This document shows positions 49,600 through 60,100 of a stretch of 64,000 bases of DNA, one piece after another. The position numbers and the translations under genes are program-made. Each line of letters starts with the position of its first letter. Within the stretch, counting starts at the first letter, position 1. This DNA comes from Pseudo-nitzschia pungens (lineage: Eukaryota > Bacillariophyta > Bacillariophyceae > Bacillariales > Bacillariaceae). The notes beneath the pieces were generated by a model. The model was not told the DNA's origin. It searched no databases and saw nothing but the letters and a program-made list of their open reading frames with translations. The stretch is from the NCBI GenBank assembly GCA_037355855.1, contig CM074764.1, forward strand, positions 1,798,001 through 1,862,000, written 5' to 3'.

Positions 49600-51533
49600 G
49601 GTTTCGTTATTTTCGCGGTTTTCACCGGCAGCCCTACTCCCGTCGGCACGGGTTGCTTCGGGACGGTTCTGGGGGCTAGTGCTGCTGCCGCTGCTGCCGC
49701 TGCAACTGCCGTTGTTGAAATTTTTGGTGTTGGTTTTGCTGCTGATGGTGCGTGTGATTTTACTGCCGATGCCGCCGCCGCTGCTGCTGCTGCTAATGCT
49801 ACTGCAGTTGCCGTTGTCGTTGTCGTTATCAGTTTTGGTTTTGCTGTTGCTGCTGTTGCTGTTGCAGTCGTTGGTGCCGGGGATTTTGGTTTTGCGCCAA
49901 CAGCGACAACGGGCACCGGTTTCGATGACAACGAGGTGGAGGATCCGACGGTGGTTTTGGACGCGGTCGGCAGTGCTGCCGTTGCCGTTGCTGCCGTTGC
50001 CGCTGCTGCTGTCGGAACGGCTTTCGCTCCGGAGGTCGCGGTTGCGGTCGCGGCCGCGGCTTTGGGCTCGGCCGCGGCCGGAGTTGCGGCAGAAGTTGCG
50101 GTTGTGGAACTCGCGGTCCCGGCCGCGGTTCCTCCGAGTCCGGCGGTTTCCCGTCTCGGAATGGACGCGGTTGCGACCGCGACCGCGACCGCGGCCGCTC
50201 CGTGTGGTGCCGCCGATGGACTCCGTTTCGCGGGGGAACGTTCCGGTAGAGTCGAGGCCGAGGTAGCGGCCGCGGTCGTTGCTTTCGCTGCCGTTGACGT
50301 TGACGCTAATGTCGACGCTGATTTTGATGTCGGCGTTTTTGTTGGCGTTGATGTTGACGTTAATGTCGACGCTTTTGCTGACGTTGGCGTTGATGTTGAC
50401 GTTTTTGTTGACGTTGTTGGCGTTGCAGCTGGAATTGTGGTTGCAATTGCGGATCCCTTGGGTTTCGCCGCGTTCGCGTTCGCGGCAGCTGGAGACGACG
50501 ACGACGACGACGCCGGCATCGTCGTCGTCAACGCCGACGGGACCACGACGCGTTTCGTCGAGGACGCCGCAACTACTGCTGCTGCCGCTGCTGCTGCTGC
50601 TGCGGATGCCATGACTCGTGCCGCGGGTGGTGGTGGCGGCGGTGGTGGTGCTACCAATGGAATGTTGGGTTTCGGTTTGGTGGGGGACGCCGCCGCCGCG
50701 ACCACGGTTTGTTGCTGCGCTGCCGCTGCTGCTGTCGCTGTTGCTGCTGTCGCTGTTGCTGTTGTAGCTGATGTAGCTGTTTTGGTTTTGGATTTGGTTG
50801 CTGCTGCGGTCTTGATTGCGGCAGAGGCAGCGGCAGCCGCGGGTGACGGCGCTGCGGCAGCGGAATCTTTGGTCACCAATCCCATCCCCGTTGATTTCCC
50901 CGCTGCGACCGCAACTTTGGCTGCCGAAACCGCGGGGTTTGTGGTGGTGGTGGCGGTGGTTGCAATTGCTTTGCTGTTCGGGGTCCGGAGGGTTGGCGCT
51001 GCCGCGGCACTCGTCGGGTGGCTCGTGGTGGTTGTGCTGGTGCTGCTGGTGGTGGTGGTAGTAGAAGAGATCGCTTTGGGTTTCTCCTCGCAGGTCCGCT
51101 GTTTGGTGGTGGTGATGTTGTCGTCGTTGTTGTGGTTTTGGTTGTTGTTGTTTGGAATCAGAGTGGTTGTGATTGAAGTTGTTTTTGTTTTTGTGGCTGC
51201 TGCGGCCTGCCGTGATGAATCATCCTTCTTCTTCTCGGGCGTTTCGGTTTCGGTTCCGGCATCGGATTTGGGTTCGTGTGCGGTACTTATACTGGTAGTT
51301 GCAGTTGCAGTTGCGGCTGCGCTTCTGCTCGTAGTTCTGGCCGCTCCAAACGCCGCTTCGAGCGTCGTCTTTGCCGCCGCCCAAATCGACGCGGCGCCCC
51401 CCGATCGAACCGTTTCCTTGCCCGGATTCGGCGCGTCCGCGGTCGCTTCTTCCGAATCCGTGTTCGTTCGCGGTTTCGGATCGGATGCCGGCGTTCCGGC
51501 CCGCGCTTCCGAGGAGGAGGAGGATCCCGGCAT
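46383..51533 (-). CDS. Very long Ala/Thr/Ser/Pro/Lys-rich protein, 1716 aa
   Basis: The ATG at 51533 begins an unbroken 1716-codon frame. The sequence is almost wholly low complexity: Ala/Thr/Lys/Pro, with runs such as AAAATKSKTKTATSATT and PTSTKTSTSTPTS, and a C-terminal set of three to four ~35-aa repeats (KTVxSTVSPSPSSxxxVEA, ~46830-47140). A short tract (YYAAYYAAYTTAMMANKRK, ~48830) is the only aromatic patch. The composition resembles linker-histone tails or extracellular mucin-like proteins; there is no signal peptide, and the downstream continuation is strongly basic, favouring a nuclear protein. GC is high (G/C codon ends), like the gene at 27331, and unlike the mobile DNA. The opposite strand is also open over long stretches because of the repetitive codons; I prefer the minus strand as it is longest and unbroken. 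No function is assigned. Confidence 0.5.
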
Positions 51534-52993
51534 TCGTTTCGTTGGGGTTCCGAACGGAACGGCGTTCCGATTGCAGTATTGATTTATTTATTGATTGGTT
51601 CTGTTGCCTTGTGTTGCCTTGTGTTGCTTTGTGTTGCGTCCCGAGTGATTGCGATTGGAATCTTCCGCTTTTGCTTTGGCTTTTGCTCTCCTTCCGGCTC
51701 CGGCGGGGTAACCTTACGTACGGTACAGCACAGTACCGTAACCTTACTCGTAACGATTCGGTTGCAGAGTTGTTGTTTTTGAGATGATTGAGATGCATTA
51801 GGAGTTGTCGTCATCTTGAAAAAACCAACTAAACTACCGGTAAGTCTTACCGTAATCTTACCGTACGGTAACCGTGGAGTAAGCCTTAGCACCTTGTTCC
51901 CTCGCAATCATCCGCGCGAGATTTCAAAAGTGAGTCTCGCAAAATTCGAGCAGCTCGACACTAAGAGACACTAATTACGGTAACTACTTCGTAGTTAATT
52001 AAATTTTTAGGTTACAAATCGCACTTCCACCGACTTCAAATCAATCCCACCTAAAAAAATAATCTGATTAAGCTAAGATTACTAAACCAATGCGCCTCCG
52101 CAATTAGATAGAAGTAGAAGCATGTTTTTTGTTTTCATGAAATCACGATTGTAATCTGATCACTATTTCGATCACGACAGTAACCTTAAGATTATTACCG
52201 TACACCAGTAAGGTTACCATGAGCGTAAAAAAGTAGTAGTAAGATTTACTTCGTACAACTCATACGTGCTCGTACTTCTGCAACAATAAATACACGTAAG
52301 ATATACGTAGGAATGTTACGCACCTCTGGTGCGGGTGCGCACCCTTTCGGGTTCCAAAAAAAAAAAAACACGAAGACGGGATGGAATTCTTCACCAAAAA
52401 AAATGCGAGTCAAAAACACAGCAAAACGAAACGCATCCTCCTCTCTCGAAAGGAGTTCTCGAAACAATCGCCGGCGACAGCAAAGGGTCGATGCGATCCA
52501 TCACTACTACAATACTCGCTCCAACAACAACCGTGTTTCGAAGCGAGCACAAGCAAGGCGATACTCAACTGTTTTTTGATACTCAAGCTGCTGCGAGCGA
52601 GGGGGATTTCTTCCAAAACACATCATCATCTTCAACAAATTACTCCCCTCGGTCTCCAGCAAGCAAAACGTCTTACTACACAAGTGGTCTATTTGCCAAA
52701 GCAAGACAATGGTGCGGTAATCATTGCTTTTTTGTTACATTATAGCCGTGACACGGTTCAGCATGACTGGACACAGTCCTTTTAACATTTTTCTAAATTC
52801 TGGCTTCAGTGGTGTTACCAACTTGGATGTCTTTCGACTACGCACAGCTGGAACAACTCAAATTGCTCACGAAGGTGGTCTCAAAACAACAATACTTCTA
52901 CTATTAATGAATAAGCAGCAGCCCTATTTCAACCTTGATGGTGGTTTTCACCATTGAAATAAACTGAACCATGATTGACGAAACCAGTATCTC
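51534..52993. other. Intergenic region between the long gene and a solo LTR
   Basis: It contains GTGTTGCCTTGTGTTGC repeats just upstream of the long gene (51598-51640) and several CTTACCGTACGGTA-type palindromes (51710-51870, 52195-52215). Short frames on the plus strand between 52313 and 52957 are fragmentary and do not resemble a known protein; a degraded element is possible. The last five bases, ATCTC (52989-52993), are the left target copy of the solo LTR. Confidence 0.45.
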
Positions 52994-53459
52994 TGTTAAA
53001 ATGTAGCTGAAACTGGTTTAAGCTGATAGATCCCAGGGCAAGCTTGGAGATATACAGCAGGAGCAAGCAAACCGGTTGAGGTGCCGGTCTGTTCTATCGA
53101 TAGTCTCGGATTCACCACTACGGCCGATCGAACGCGATCAACCAGATCTATTCTAACTACCTGTGGGCTCAGTCAGTTAGATCTTAGGCTTGTAGTTCTA
53201 CAGGGAGCTGCTCAAGGAGCAGGATGTAAGTATCAAGGTATTCAAATCGGAGTTAAACTAAAGATGTGAGGACAGCAACTTGTCGGTGCTGTTTTGTTAA
53301 TTCTACTGGGTGGTTCTGCTGCTGCTTGTGTTTTCTTGTACTGAGAACCCAGTAGAAAATTATTTATTTTCTTTTCGCGCAGTGTGTGAGCGTTCATATG
53401 TAATGTATTTAGGGTTAAGGGTTTGTCAAACGTCAACCGGTTTTGGTTACAATTTAACA
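52994..53459 (-). repeat. Solo LTR of family A
   Basis: 466 bp with plus-strand ends TGTTAAAATG and CAATTTAACA. ATCTC lies on both sides (52989-52993 and 53460-53464), a clean 5-bp target duplication, so this is a solo LTR left by LTR-LTR recombination or loss. The right edge is only 4 bases from the stop codon region of the DUF285-repeat gene, whose 3' end therefore abuts the insertion. Confidence 0.85.
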
Positions 53460-53462
53460 ATC

Positions 53463-56126
53463 TCAACAATCACTATTGCACCATATACCATCAGAAAGTG
53501 AGGTGGACTCACACCCAGACTTCCTGAACATATTTTTCTTTGTCACTTTTTTATCAGAAGTCAAGGCATCCCAAGAAGCCAAGCATTGGTTGAAAGTAGA
53601 TGCACCATAAAACATCCACATCATCTGCCGAACTTTGGAAACGTTCCACTCATCAATGGGCTGGTTGAAGGTGGGTGCCTTACGAAACATACTTTGCATC
53701 TTCCGAACTTTCGAAACATCCCAGTCATTGATGGGCTGGTTGAAGGCAGATGCACCCTCAAACATCCTACTCATGATAACAACTTGAGAAACATCCCAGT
53801 CATTGAGGGGCTGGTTGAAGGCAGTTGCCTGACGGAACATGCTTTTCATGTTATGAGCTTTGGAAACATCCCATTCATTGAGTGGCTGGTTGAAGGCAGT
53901 AGCCTGATGGAACAAGCCTCTCATATTTCGAACGTTTGAAACGTTCCATTCATTGAGGGGCTGGTTAAATGCAGTAGCCTGATGGAACAAGCCTCTCATG
54001 GTTCGAACTTTGGAAACATCCCATTCATTGAGGGGCTGGTTGAAGGCGGTTGCCCAACGAAACATGCTTTTCATGTTATAAACTTTGGAGACATCCCATT
54101 CATTGATGAGCTTGTTGAAGGTAGATGCATCCTCAAACATACTACTCATGTCAGTTACTTGAGAAACATCCCATTCATTGATGAGCTGGTTGAAGGTAGA
54201 TGCACCCTCAAACATACTACTCATGGTAACAACTTGAGAAACAACCCATTCATTGAGGGGCTGGTTGAAGGCAATTGCCTCACGAAACATGCTTTTCATG
54301 GTATGAGCTTTGGAAACATCCCACTGATTGATGGCTTGGTTGAAGGCAGTTGCCTCAAGAAACATGCTTTGCATGTAACGAACGTTGGAAACGTCCCATT
54401 CATTGATGGCTTGGTTGAAGGCAGATGCATAATAAAACATCCACTCCATGTTCACAACTTGAGAAACATTCCATTCACTGAGGGGCTGGTTAAAGGCAGA
54501 TGTTCTATCAAACATTGTGTTCATGGCAACAACTTTAGAAACATCCCACTCATTGAGGGGCTGGTTGAAGGCAGGTAGATCATAAAATATCTTTCTCATG
54601 TCAGTGACTTGAGAAACATCCCACTGATTGAGTGGCTGGTTGAAGGCAGTTGCCCTTGAAAACACCCCATACATGCCAGCCACTCGAGAAACATTCCATT
54701 CATTGAGTGGCTGGTTGAAGGCAGATGCAGCAGTAAACATACTACTCATGTCAGTTACTTGAGAAACATCCCACTCATTTAGTGGCTGGTTGAATTTATA
54801 TGCACCCTCAAACATCTGACTCATGTCAGTTACTTGAGAAACATCCCATTCATTGAGGGGCTGGTTGAAGGCAATTGCCTCACGAAACATGCTTTTCATG
54901 GTATGAGCTTTGGAAACATCCCACTGATTGATGGCTTGGTTGAAGGCAGTTGCCTCAAGAAACATGCTTTGCATGTAACGAACGTTGGAAACGTCCCATT
55001 CATTGATGGCTTGGTTGAAGGCAGATGCATAATAAAACATCCACTCCATGTTCACAACTTGAGAAACATTCCATTCATTGAGGGGCTGGTTAAAGGCAGA
55101 TGTTCTATCAAACATTGTGTTCATGGCAACAACTTTAGAAACATCCCACTCATTGAGGGGCTGGTTGAAGGCAGGTAGATCATAAAATATCTTTCTCATG
55201 TCAGTGACTTGAGAAACATCCCACTGATTGAGTGGCTGGTTGAAGGCAGTTGCCCTTGAAAACACCCCATACATGCCAGCCACTCGAGAAACATTCCATT
55301 CATTGAGTGGCTGGTTGAAGGCAAATGCAGCAGTAAACATACTACTCATGTCAGTTACTTGAGAAACATCCCACTCATTTAGTGGCTGGTTGAATTTATA
55401 TGCAACATCAAACATCTGACTCATGTCAGTTACTTGAGAAACATCCCATTCATTGAGGGACTGGTTGAAGGCAGATGCATAGAAAAACATCTCACTCATG
55501 TCAGTTACTTGAGAAACATCCCAACAATTCAATGGAGCATTAAAATCTTTTTTGGTAAAGAATGCTTTTTTCATCGTAGTAATTTTAGACACATTCCAGC
55601 AGTTCATTGGAACATCACCATACGGACAGGAAGTAGCTGCAGGCTCGCATAAAGAAATGACATCTGCAAATTCTTCTCCTAACTTTTCAATCACAGGACG
55701 CTCGGCACAATATAATTCACAATGGCTTGTTTCTAGAGAAATTCCATAAAGGTTGCGCCCAAGCAGTTCATCTCTGCCGGATCTTTCACTGAATGCTGCA
55801 TCCTTTTCTTCCTTCTTGACAAGGGTTGTCTCCAAAATACCAAGATCAGGAGCATCAATAATTTCCTTCTGGTTCTCATCTGCACCTTCATCAATTTTGT
55901 TAGCCAAGGGAACGTTTTTCTCGACATCTTTCGAAGCATACCAAAGAAAACTTGTCTTGTCACTGTAGTGTTCCTTGGGAAATGTCATGAAGTTTCCAAG
56001 CTCATCAGGACTCAACCATGGTTGGTTGGGAGGAGGCATTCTTGCTGGAATTTCACCTCGATCCCCAACATTGCTTGCGGTGGCACATCCTGCGAGGGTT
56101 GTGATCGCAATAGTGTCAAAACGCAT
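53463..56126 (-). CDS. Secreted BspA-like DUF285 repeat protein, 887 aa
   Basis: The ATG at 56126 gives MRFDTIAITTLAGCATA, a plausible signal peptide, so the protein is probably secreted or surface-bound. After ~130 variable residues and an acidic linker, about 25 tandem 25-residue units fill the rest. Each resembles MSSMFEGASAFNQPLNEWDVSQVTD, the hallmark of DUF285 (BspA-like, Mycoplasma-lipoprotein-type leucine-rich repeats) that forms solenoids used in binding. Repeats are 75 bp in DNA. A 600-bp block of eight units (54245-54844) is repeated almost exactly at 54845-55444. The C-terminus holds a capping segment with CLASWDALTSD and paired Cys. Ligand unknown. Such families are large in stramenopiles. 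The stop lies within the right target copy of the adjacent solo LTR, so the original 3' end may have been altered. Confidence 0.85.
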   Translation of the reverse strand: MRFDTIAITTLAGCATASNVGDRGEIPARMPPPNQPWLSPDELGNFMTFPKEHYSDKTSFLWYASKDVEKNVPLANKIDEGADENQKEIIDAPDLGILETTLVKKEEKDAAFSERSGRDELLGRNLYGISLETSHCELYCAERPVIEKLGEEFADVISLCEPAATSCPYGDVPMNCWNVSKITTMKKAFFTKKDFNAPLNCWDVSQVTDMSEMFFYASAFNQSLNEWDVSQVTDMSQMFDVAYKFNQPLNEWDVSQVTDMSSMFTAAFAFNQPLNEWNVSRVAGMYGVFSRATAFNQPLNQWDVSQVTDMRKIFYDLPAFNQPLNEWDVSKVVAMNTMFDRTSAFNQPLNEWNVSQVVNMEWMFYYASAFNQAINEWDVSNVRYMQSMFLEATAFNQAINQWDVSKAHTMKSMFREAIAFNQPLNEWDVSQVTDMSQMFEGAYKFNQPLNEWDVSQVTDMSSMFTAASAFNQPLNEWNVSRVAGMYGVFSRATAFNQPLNQWDVSQVTDMRKIFYDLPAFNQPLNEWDVSKVVAMNTMFDRTSAFNQPLSEWNVSQVVNMEWMFYYASAFNQAINEWDVSNVRYMQSMFLEATAFNQAINQWDVSKAHTMKSMFREAIAFNQPLNEWVVSQVVTMSSMFEGASTFNQLINEWDVSQVTDMSSMFEDASTFNKLINEWDVSKVYNMKSMFRWATAFNQPLNEWDVSKVRTMRGLFHQATAFNQPLNEWNVSNVRNMRGLFHQATAFNQPLNEWDVSKAHNMKSMFRQATAFNQPLNDWDVSQVVIMSRMFEGASAFNQPINDWDVSKVRKMQSMFRKAPTFNQPIDEWNVSKVRQMMWMFYGASTFNQCLASWDALTSDKKVTKKNMFRKSGCESTSLSDGIWCNSDC
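54245..55444. repeat. Two 600-bp tandem copies inside the DUF285 gene
   Basis: 54245-54844 and 54845-55444 match with about five to seven differences seen by eye (for example TTCACTG/TTCATTG and GCAGATGCAG/GCAAATGCAG). Each copy is exactly eight 75-bp repeat units, so the frame is kept. Confidence 0.9.
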
Positions 56127-56719
56127 ATTGATTTTTGAGATCGAAACTTTTCTGTCAATGTTAAAATGTGAAATGATGAAGATAGGTATTAGAGAAAGCG
56201 ATAGATTGATTGTATTTTTGGAAACAAATTTACTTTTCGAAATCACCAATTGTTTCGTCGTACGATCCGTATCTAACAGTACGTGCGCACACTGTACTGA
56301 ATACGGATCCTTTCTCGTATTATTATTATTTTGAATTGATCATGAATTGGACTCATGTACAAATTATGAAGATTAGGTATACGTACCGGTACGCTTGGAG
56401 TGGTGGTCAGAAGTCGTAAGGTAAGAGAGTTGTAGACTAAGGGACCAGTCGGGAGATGACTTGAAAACAAGGGCTCTAGTTGAAACACTTAGCGACAAGG
56501 GAGAGCTCTTGTCTTCGAAACAGGGTGGAACTCGAAGTTCGACTCGGGGTTGCTTAATGGCAAAGACACTTAGGGATCAGGGAACTCACGAGCACTTAGG
56601 GACCAGGGAAGCACTTGGCTTAAAAACAGGGGCTGTAGTAAAAACACTTAGCGACAAGGAGTGGTTTGTGTCTTTGAAATAGGGTGGAACTTAAAGTTCA
56701 ACTTGGGGGTGCTTGACAG
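56127..56719. other. DUF285 gene promoter side and CACTTAGGGACC repeats
   Basis: 56127-56350 is the upstream region of the DUF285 gene. From ~56400 to 56719 there are imperfect repeats with ACACTTAGCGACAAGGGA and CACTTAGGGACCAGGGAA; the same repeat continues at 62519-62640 beyond the Gypsy element, which landed inside it. GACAG at 56715-56719 is the left target copy of that element. Confidence 0.6.
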
Positions 56720-57067
56720 TGTCATATCTCTGGAAACCAGAGGTTAACCGAATATAAAAATAAAGTGATTGATAATCTTGTAAAATAAGAAATTATGATA
56801 AGAATTATGATTTTGGAAACTAAGATAAAAATGAATGTTCTCTCGTACAACGTCGTGTTGTTTATCTTGATAAAGAGCAAACAGACATAGAGAAGCTTTT
56901 GCAATATATATATTGCAATATATATATTGTCATATATATGAAAAGGTCATAAGAACCTGAGTCACGGTCATAGGTCATTTGGTCATAGGACTTGAATAGA
57001 AACAGGGTTTGTTTCTTAATACATAAATAGATTGTTTCTTGTTGTCGTAGTTTCGGGATATACGACA
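56720..57067 (-). repeat. 3' LTR of the Gypsy element
   Basis: 348 bp with TG...CA ends. It contains the tandem TTGCAATATATATA words around 56900-56930. A small open frame inside it is present identically in the other LTR and is not a gene. Confidence 0.95.
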
Positions 57068-57133
57068 TTATCTTTCTTCTCGAGATAGATCTGGTTGAGG
57101 TTGGAAAAGATCTTGTTGAACTTGGAAAGAATC

Positions 57134-60100
57134 TCATGGGGAATAATAAGGCTTGATACGTCTGAGATTAATCCGTTCAATGATATGCTCATTGCGAAGG
57201 AAAGATACAGTACCATTGGTGTGGATTTGAGTGATGGTAAATGGGCCAATTGCTCTGGAACCAAGCGCATCAGTCTTGTAGTTGAAGATCATGATCTGAT
57301 CACCAATGTTGTAGTCATGGTGTTTACGACGCTTGTTTTCTCTGAGAGCATTCTGATCAATAACAGATTGGCGTTTGGATCTGAGGAGTTTGATATCAGT
57401 GATGATAGGAATTGGAAGGAACATATCACGATGGAAGGCAATAGCTCCAGGTGAAACACCAAATGTTTTATGCACAGTGCATCTGACAGCAAATTGAGCA
57501 GAGGCAAAAACATTGTCAATGAGGTCAATAGCTTGTTGCAAATCCTGAGGAGGATTAGCATGAAGTTCAGTGCGCATGGCAGATTTCATAGTATCATGCA
57601 CACGTTCCAAAACAGCATTGGCTTGAGGATTCTTGACTGTGGTGGGAACAGGTTTGATGTCAAGATTAATGAGGTGAGATTGAAAATCAACATTGAGGTA
57701 TTCAGAACCTTGATCAAAGATGCATCTGCTGGGTTTTGGATAGCGAGAAAGCCATGCATCGTTTAATGCATAGATGGACATTTTACCAGAGGGATTGGTT
57801 TGAGGAGCACGTTTGATTTCAAGAAGATTGGTGCACATATCCATGATGGTGAAACCATTAAATTCAACATTACCAATATTTGGGATATTGACATTCCAGG
57901 GACCAATGGTGTCAATGGCAATGGTTTCCCAAGGGATGGAGAGTTCTTCGCGAGTTGCAAGATGGCCATAAGAAATGTGAGTGTTCTTGTGGCGTTGACA
58001 GGAATCACAGGTTTTACAGTATGCTGCAACAGCATCCTTAAGACCCGGAGAATAAATAAGCATGGAGATGGTTCTGGTCAAACGTTCTGTGCCTGCATGA
58101 CCAAGAACATGGTGATACCAATTGATGGTGTTTTGAACAAGGGATTCGGGAAGAACAATCTTGGTTTGGTTGTTTTTGGTGTAGACCTTGAGTTCAGTGC
58201 CAGCGAAATCTTTGGTGGAATAATGCTTGGTGTTTTGAATGGTTGGATCTGCTGCTTGGGCTTTAGCAAGATCCTCAAAACGAAGGGGATATGCAGGAAG
58301 ATCTGCAGGGTAATTGATAAAAAGATCAGCAATGGAAAGATCAGAAGTGTCAACCTTGGAGATTGGCTGAATGTTTGGATCTTTGGAATCTTTGGAATCT
58401 TGGGAAGGAGAAACAGAAGGCAAACCCTGCTCCTCCTCCAAGGGAAGGCGCGAGAGGGCATCAGCCAGGATGTTGTCTTTGCCTTGGATGTATTTGAAAA
58501 CAGGACTGAAATCTTCAAGGAGCATGCGCCAGGTCATAATCCGGGAGGATTGGAGGTTTTGGCGTGTGAGATTTTCATGATCAGTGTACACAATGATGAC
58601 TGCACCCCAAAGAATTGGCCGATATTCTTTGAAGACTTCCACAATACAGAGCATTTCCTTGTCAATGGTGGGATATTTGAGTTGGGTGGAAGTGAGCTTG
58701 CGCGAGAAGCAAGCAACAATTTTGCCATTTTGAATAATGACAGCACCAAGCTGATAATCGGAGGCATCAGTGTAGACATCATAAGGGAGATTTGGATCAG
58801 GATAGGTGAGAAGAATTTCTTCAGCAATCATGGTTTTGGCAGCTTTGAAGGCAGCAAGGAGTTCTGGAGTTTGTTGAAGTTTACCACGAGCCTTGCCAGA
58901 TAAGGCAGTGAGAGGAGCCAAAATTTCAGCGCGCTTGCGCCAATGAGCCCGATAGAAATTAATCATGCCAATAAAGGATCGAAGGTCAGTGATAGTTGCA
59001 GGGAAAGCAAGCTTCAGGATTGGTTCAATCTTCTTAGGGTTTGGAAGGATGCCAGTGGTGGTGATGATGTGACCAAGCCATGGTGCTCGTTGTTGGAACC
59101 AATGGCATTTTGCAGGTTTAACAGAAAAGTTGTTGGCTTGTAGGATGGACAAAACAGTGGAGACAGTTTTGCAATGAGAGTTGAAGTCAGGTGAGAAAAT
59201 TCCAATGTCATCAATATAGACTTCGACATCATTGAGATTGACAAACAGGGATTCCATACAGCCTTGTGCCCAACTTGGAGAGTTGAGGAATCCCATTGGA
59301 AGTCTGAGCAATCTAAATTTACCAAAGGGAGTAACAAGCACACAGAGCCAAGTAGAGGGCTCATCCAACTTGAAGGTATGGAATTGCATGCTGACGTCAA
59401 TAAGGGTCACATATTTGAACCCACGCCGGCGATGGAAGATATCTTGGATCTTGGGCAAAGGATAGTGGAGCTTTTTGGTGACTTTGTTAAGCTCTCGAAA
59501 ATCAGAAATGATTCTGCAGGAACCATCCGGTTTGGGGACAACAAATGTGGGCATACCCCATTCAGTTGCATAGCATCTTTCAAGAATGCCAAGTTTTACC
59601 TGTCGAAGGAGTTCAGTTTTAACAGCGTCCTGTTGGTGGATAGGAATGCTGTAGGGCTGCTTGATATGATATGGTTTTGCACCCGGTTGGAGTTCAATGT
59701 GGAATTCCTTGTGGGGGAAAATTCCAAGTTCTTTATGAGAGAGACCTTCAAACAGAGGATGGTGTTTGGAGAGAATCTGAAGCAACTGGGATTGTTGGTC
59801 AGCGGAAAGATGGGTTTGGTTGGAAACCAGTTCTTGCAAATCAGTTTTCTCATATTTGGTTGCACTATCAACGTAGGATTGAGAGGTTTGCGCGATGTAG
59901 GCTTCAGCAATGGAGTAGGGTTCATTGCTGATAATCTTCTGAACCAAGGTTTGATTGGTGAAGTAGGATCTTGGGTGGAAGGGCATATCCTTATCAAACC
60001 AAGAAACAAGGGAGGCTTCAAAATCCATTTTGATGGCAAGCTTCTTCATAGTGGCACGTCCGATGATCAAATCATAATACATGTTGTTAACCACAAAGCA

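Noticed and set aside
49024..51582. Plus-strand open frame of 852 codons, and others at 46471-48735
   Set aside because: They are antisense to the longer unbroken 1716-codon frame and consist of Ala/Val/Gly/Asp runs that mirror its repetitive codons; no protein-like segment is seen.
52313..52957. A transposase remnant upstream of the solo LTR
   Set aside because: Only short, mutually shifted frames; no motif I could name.
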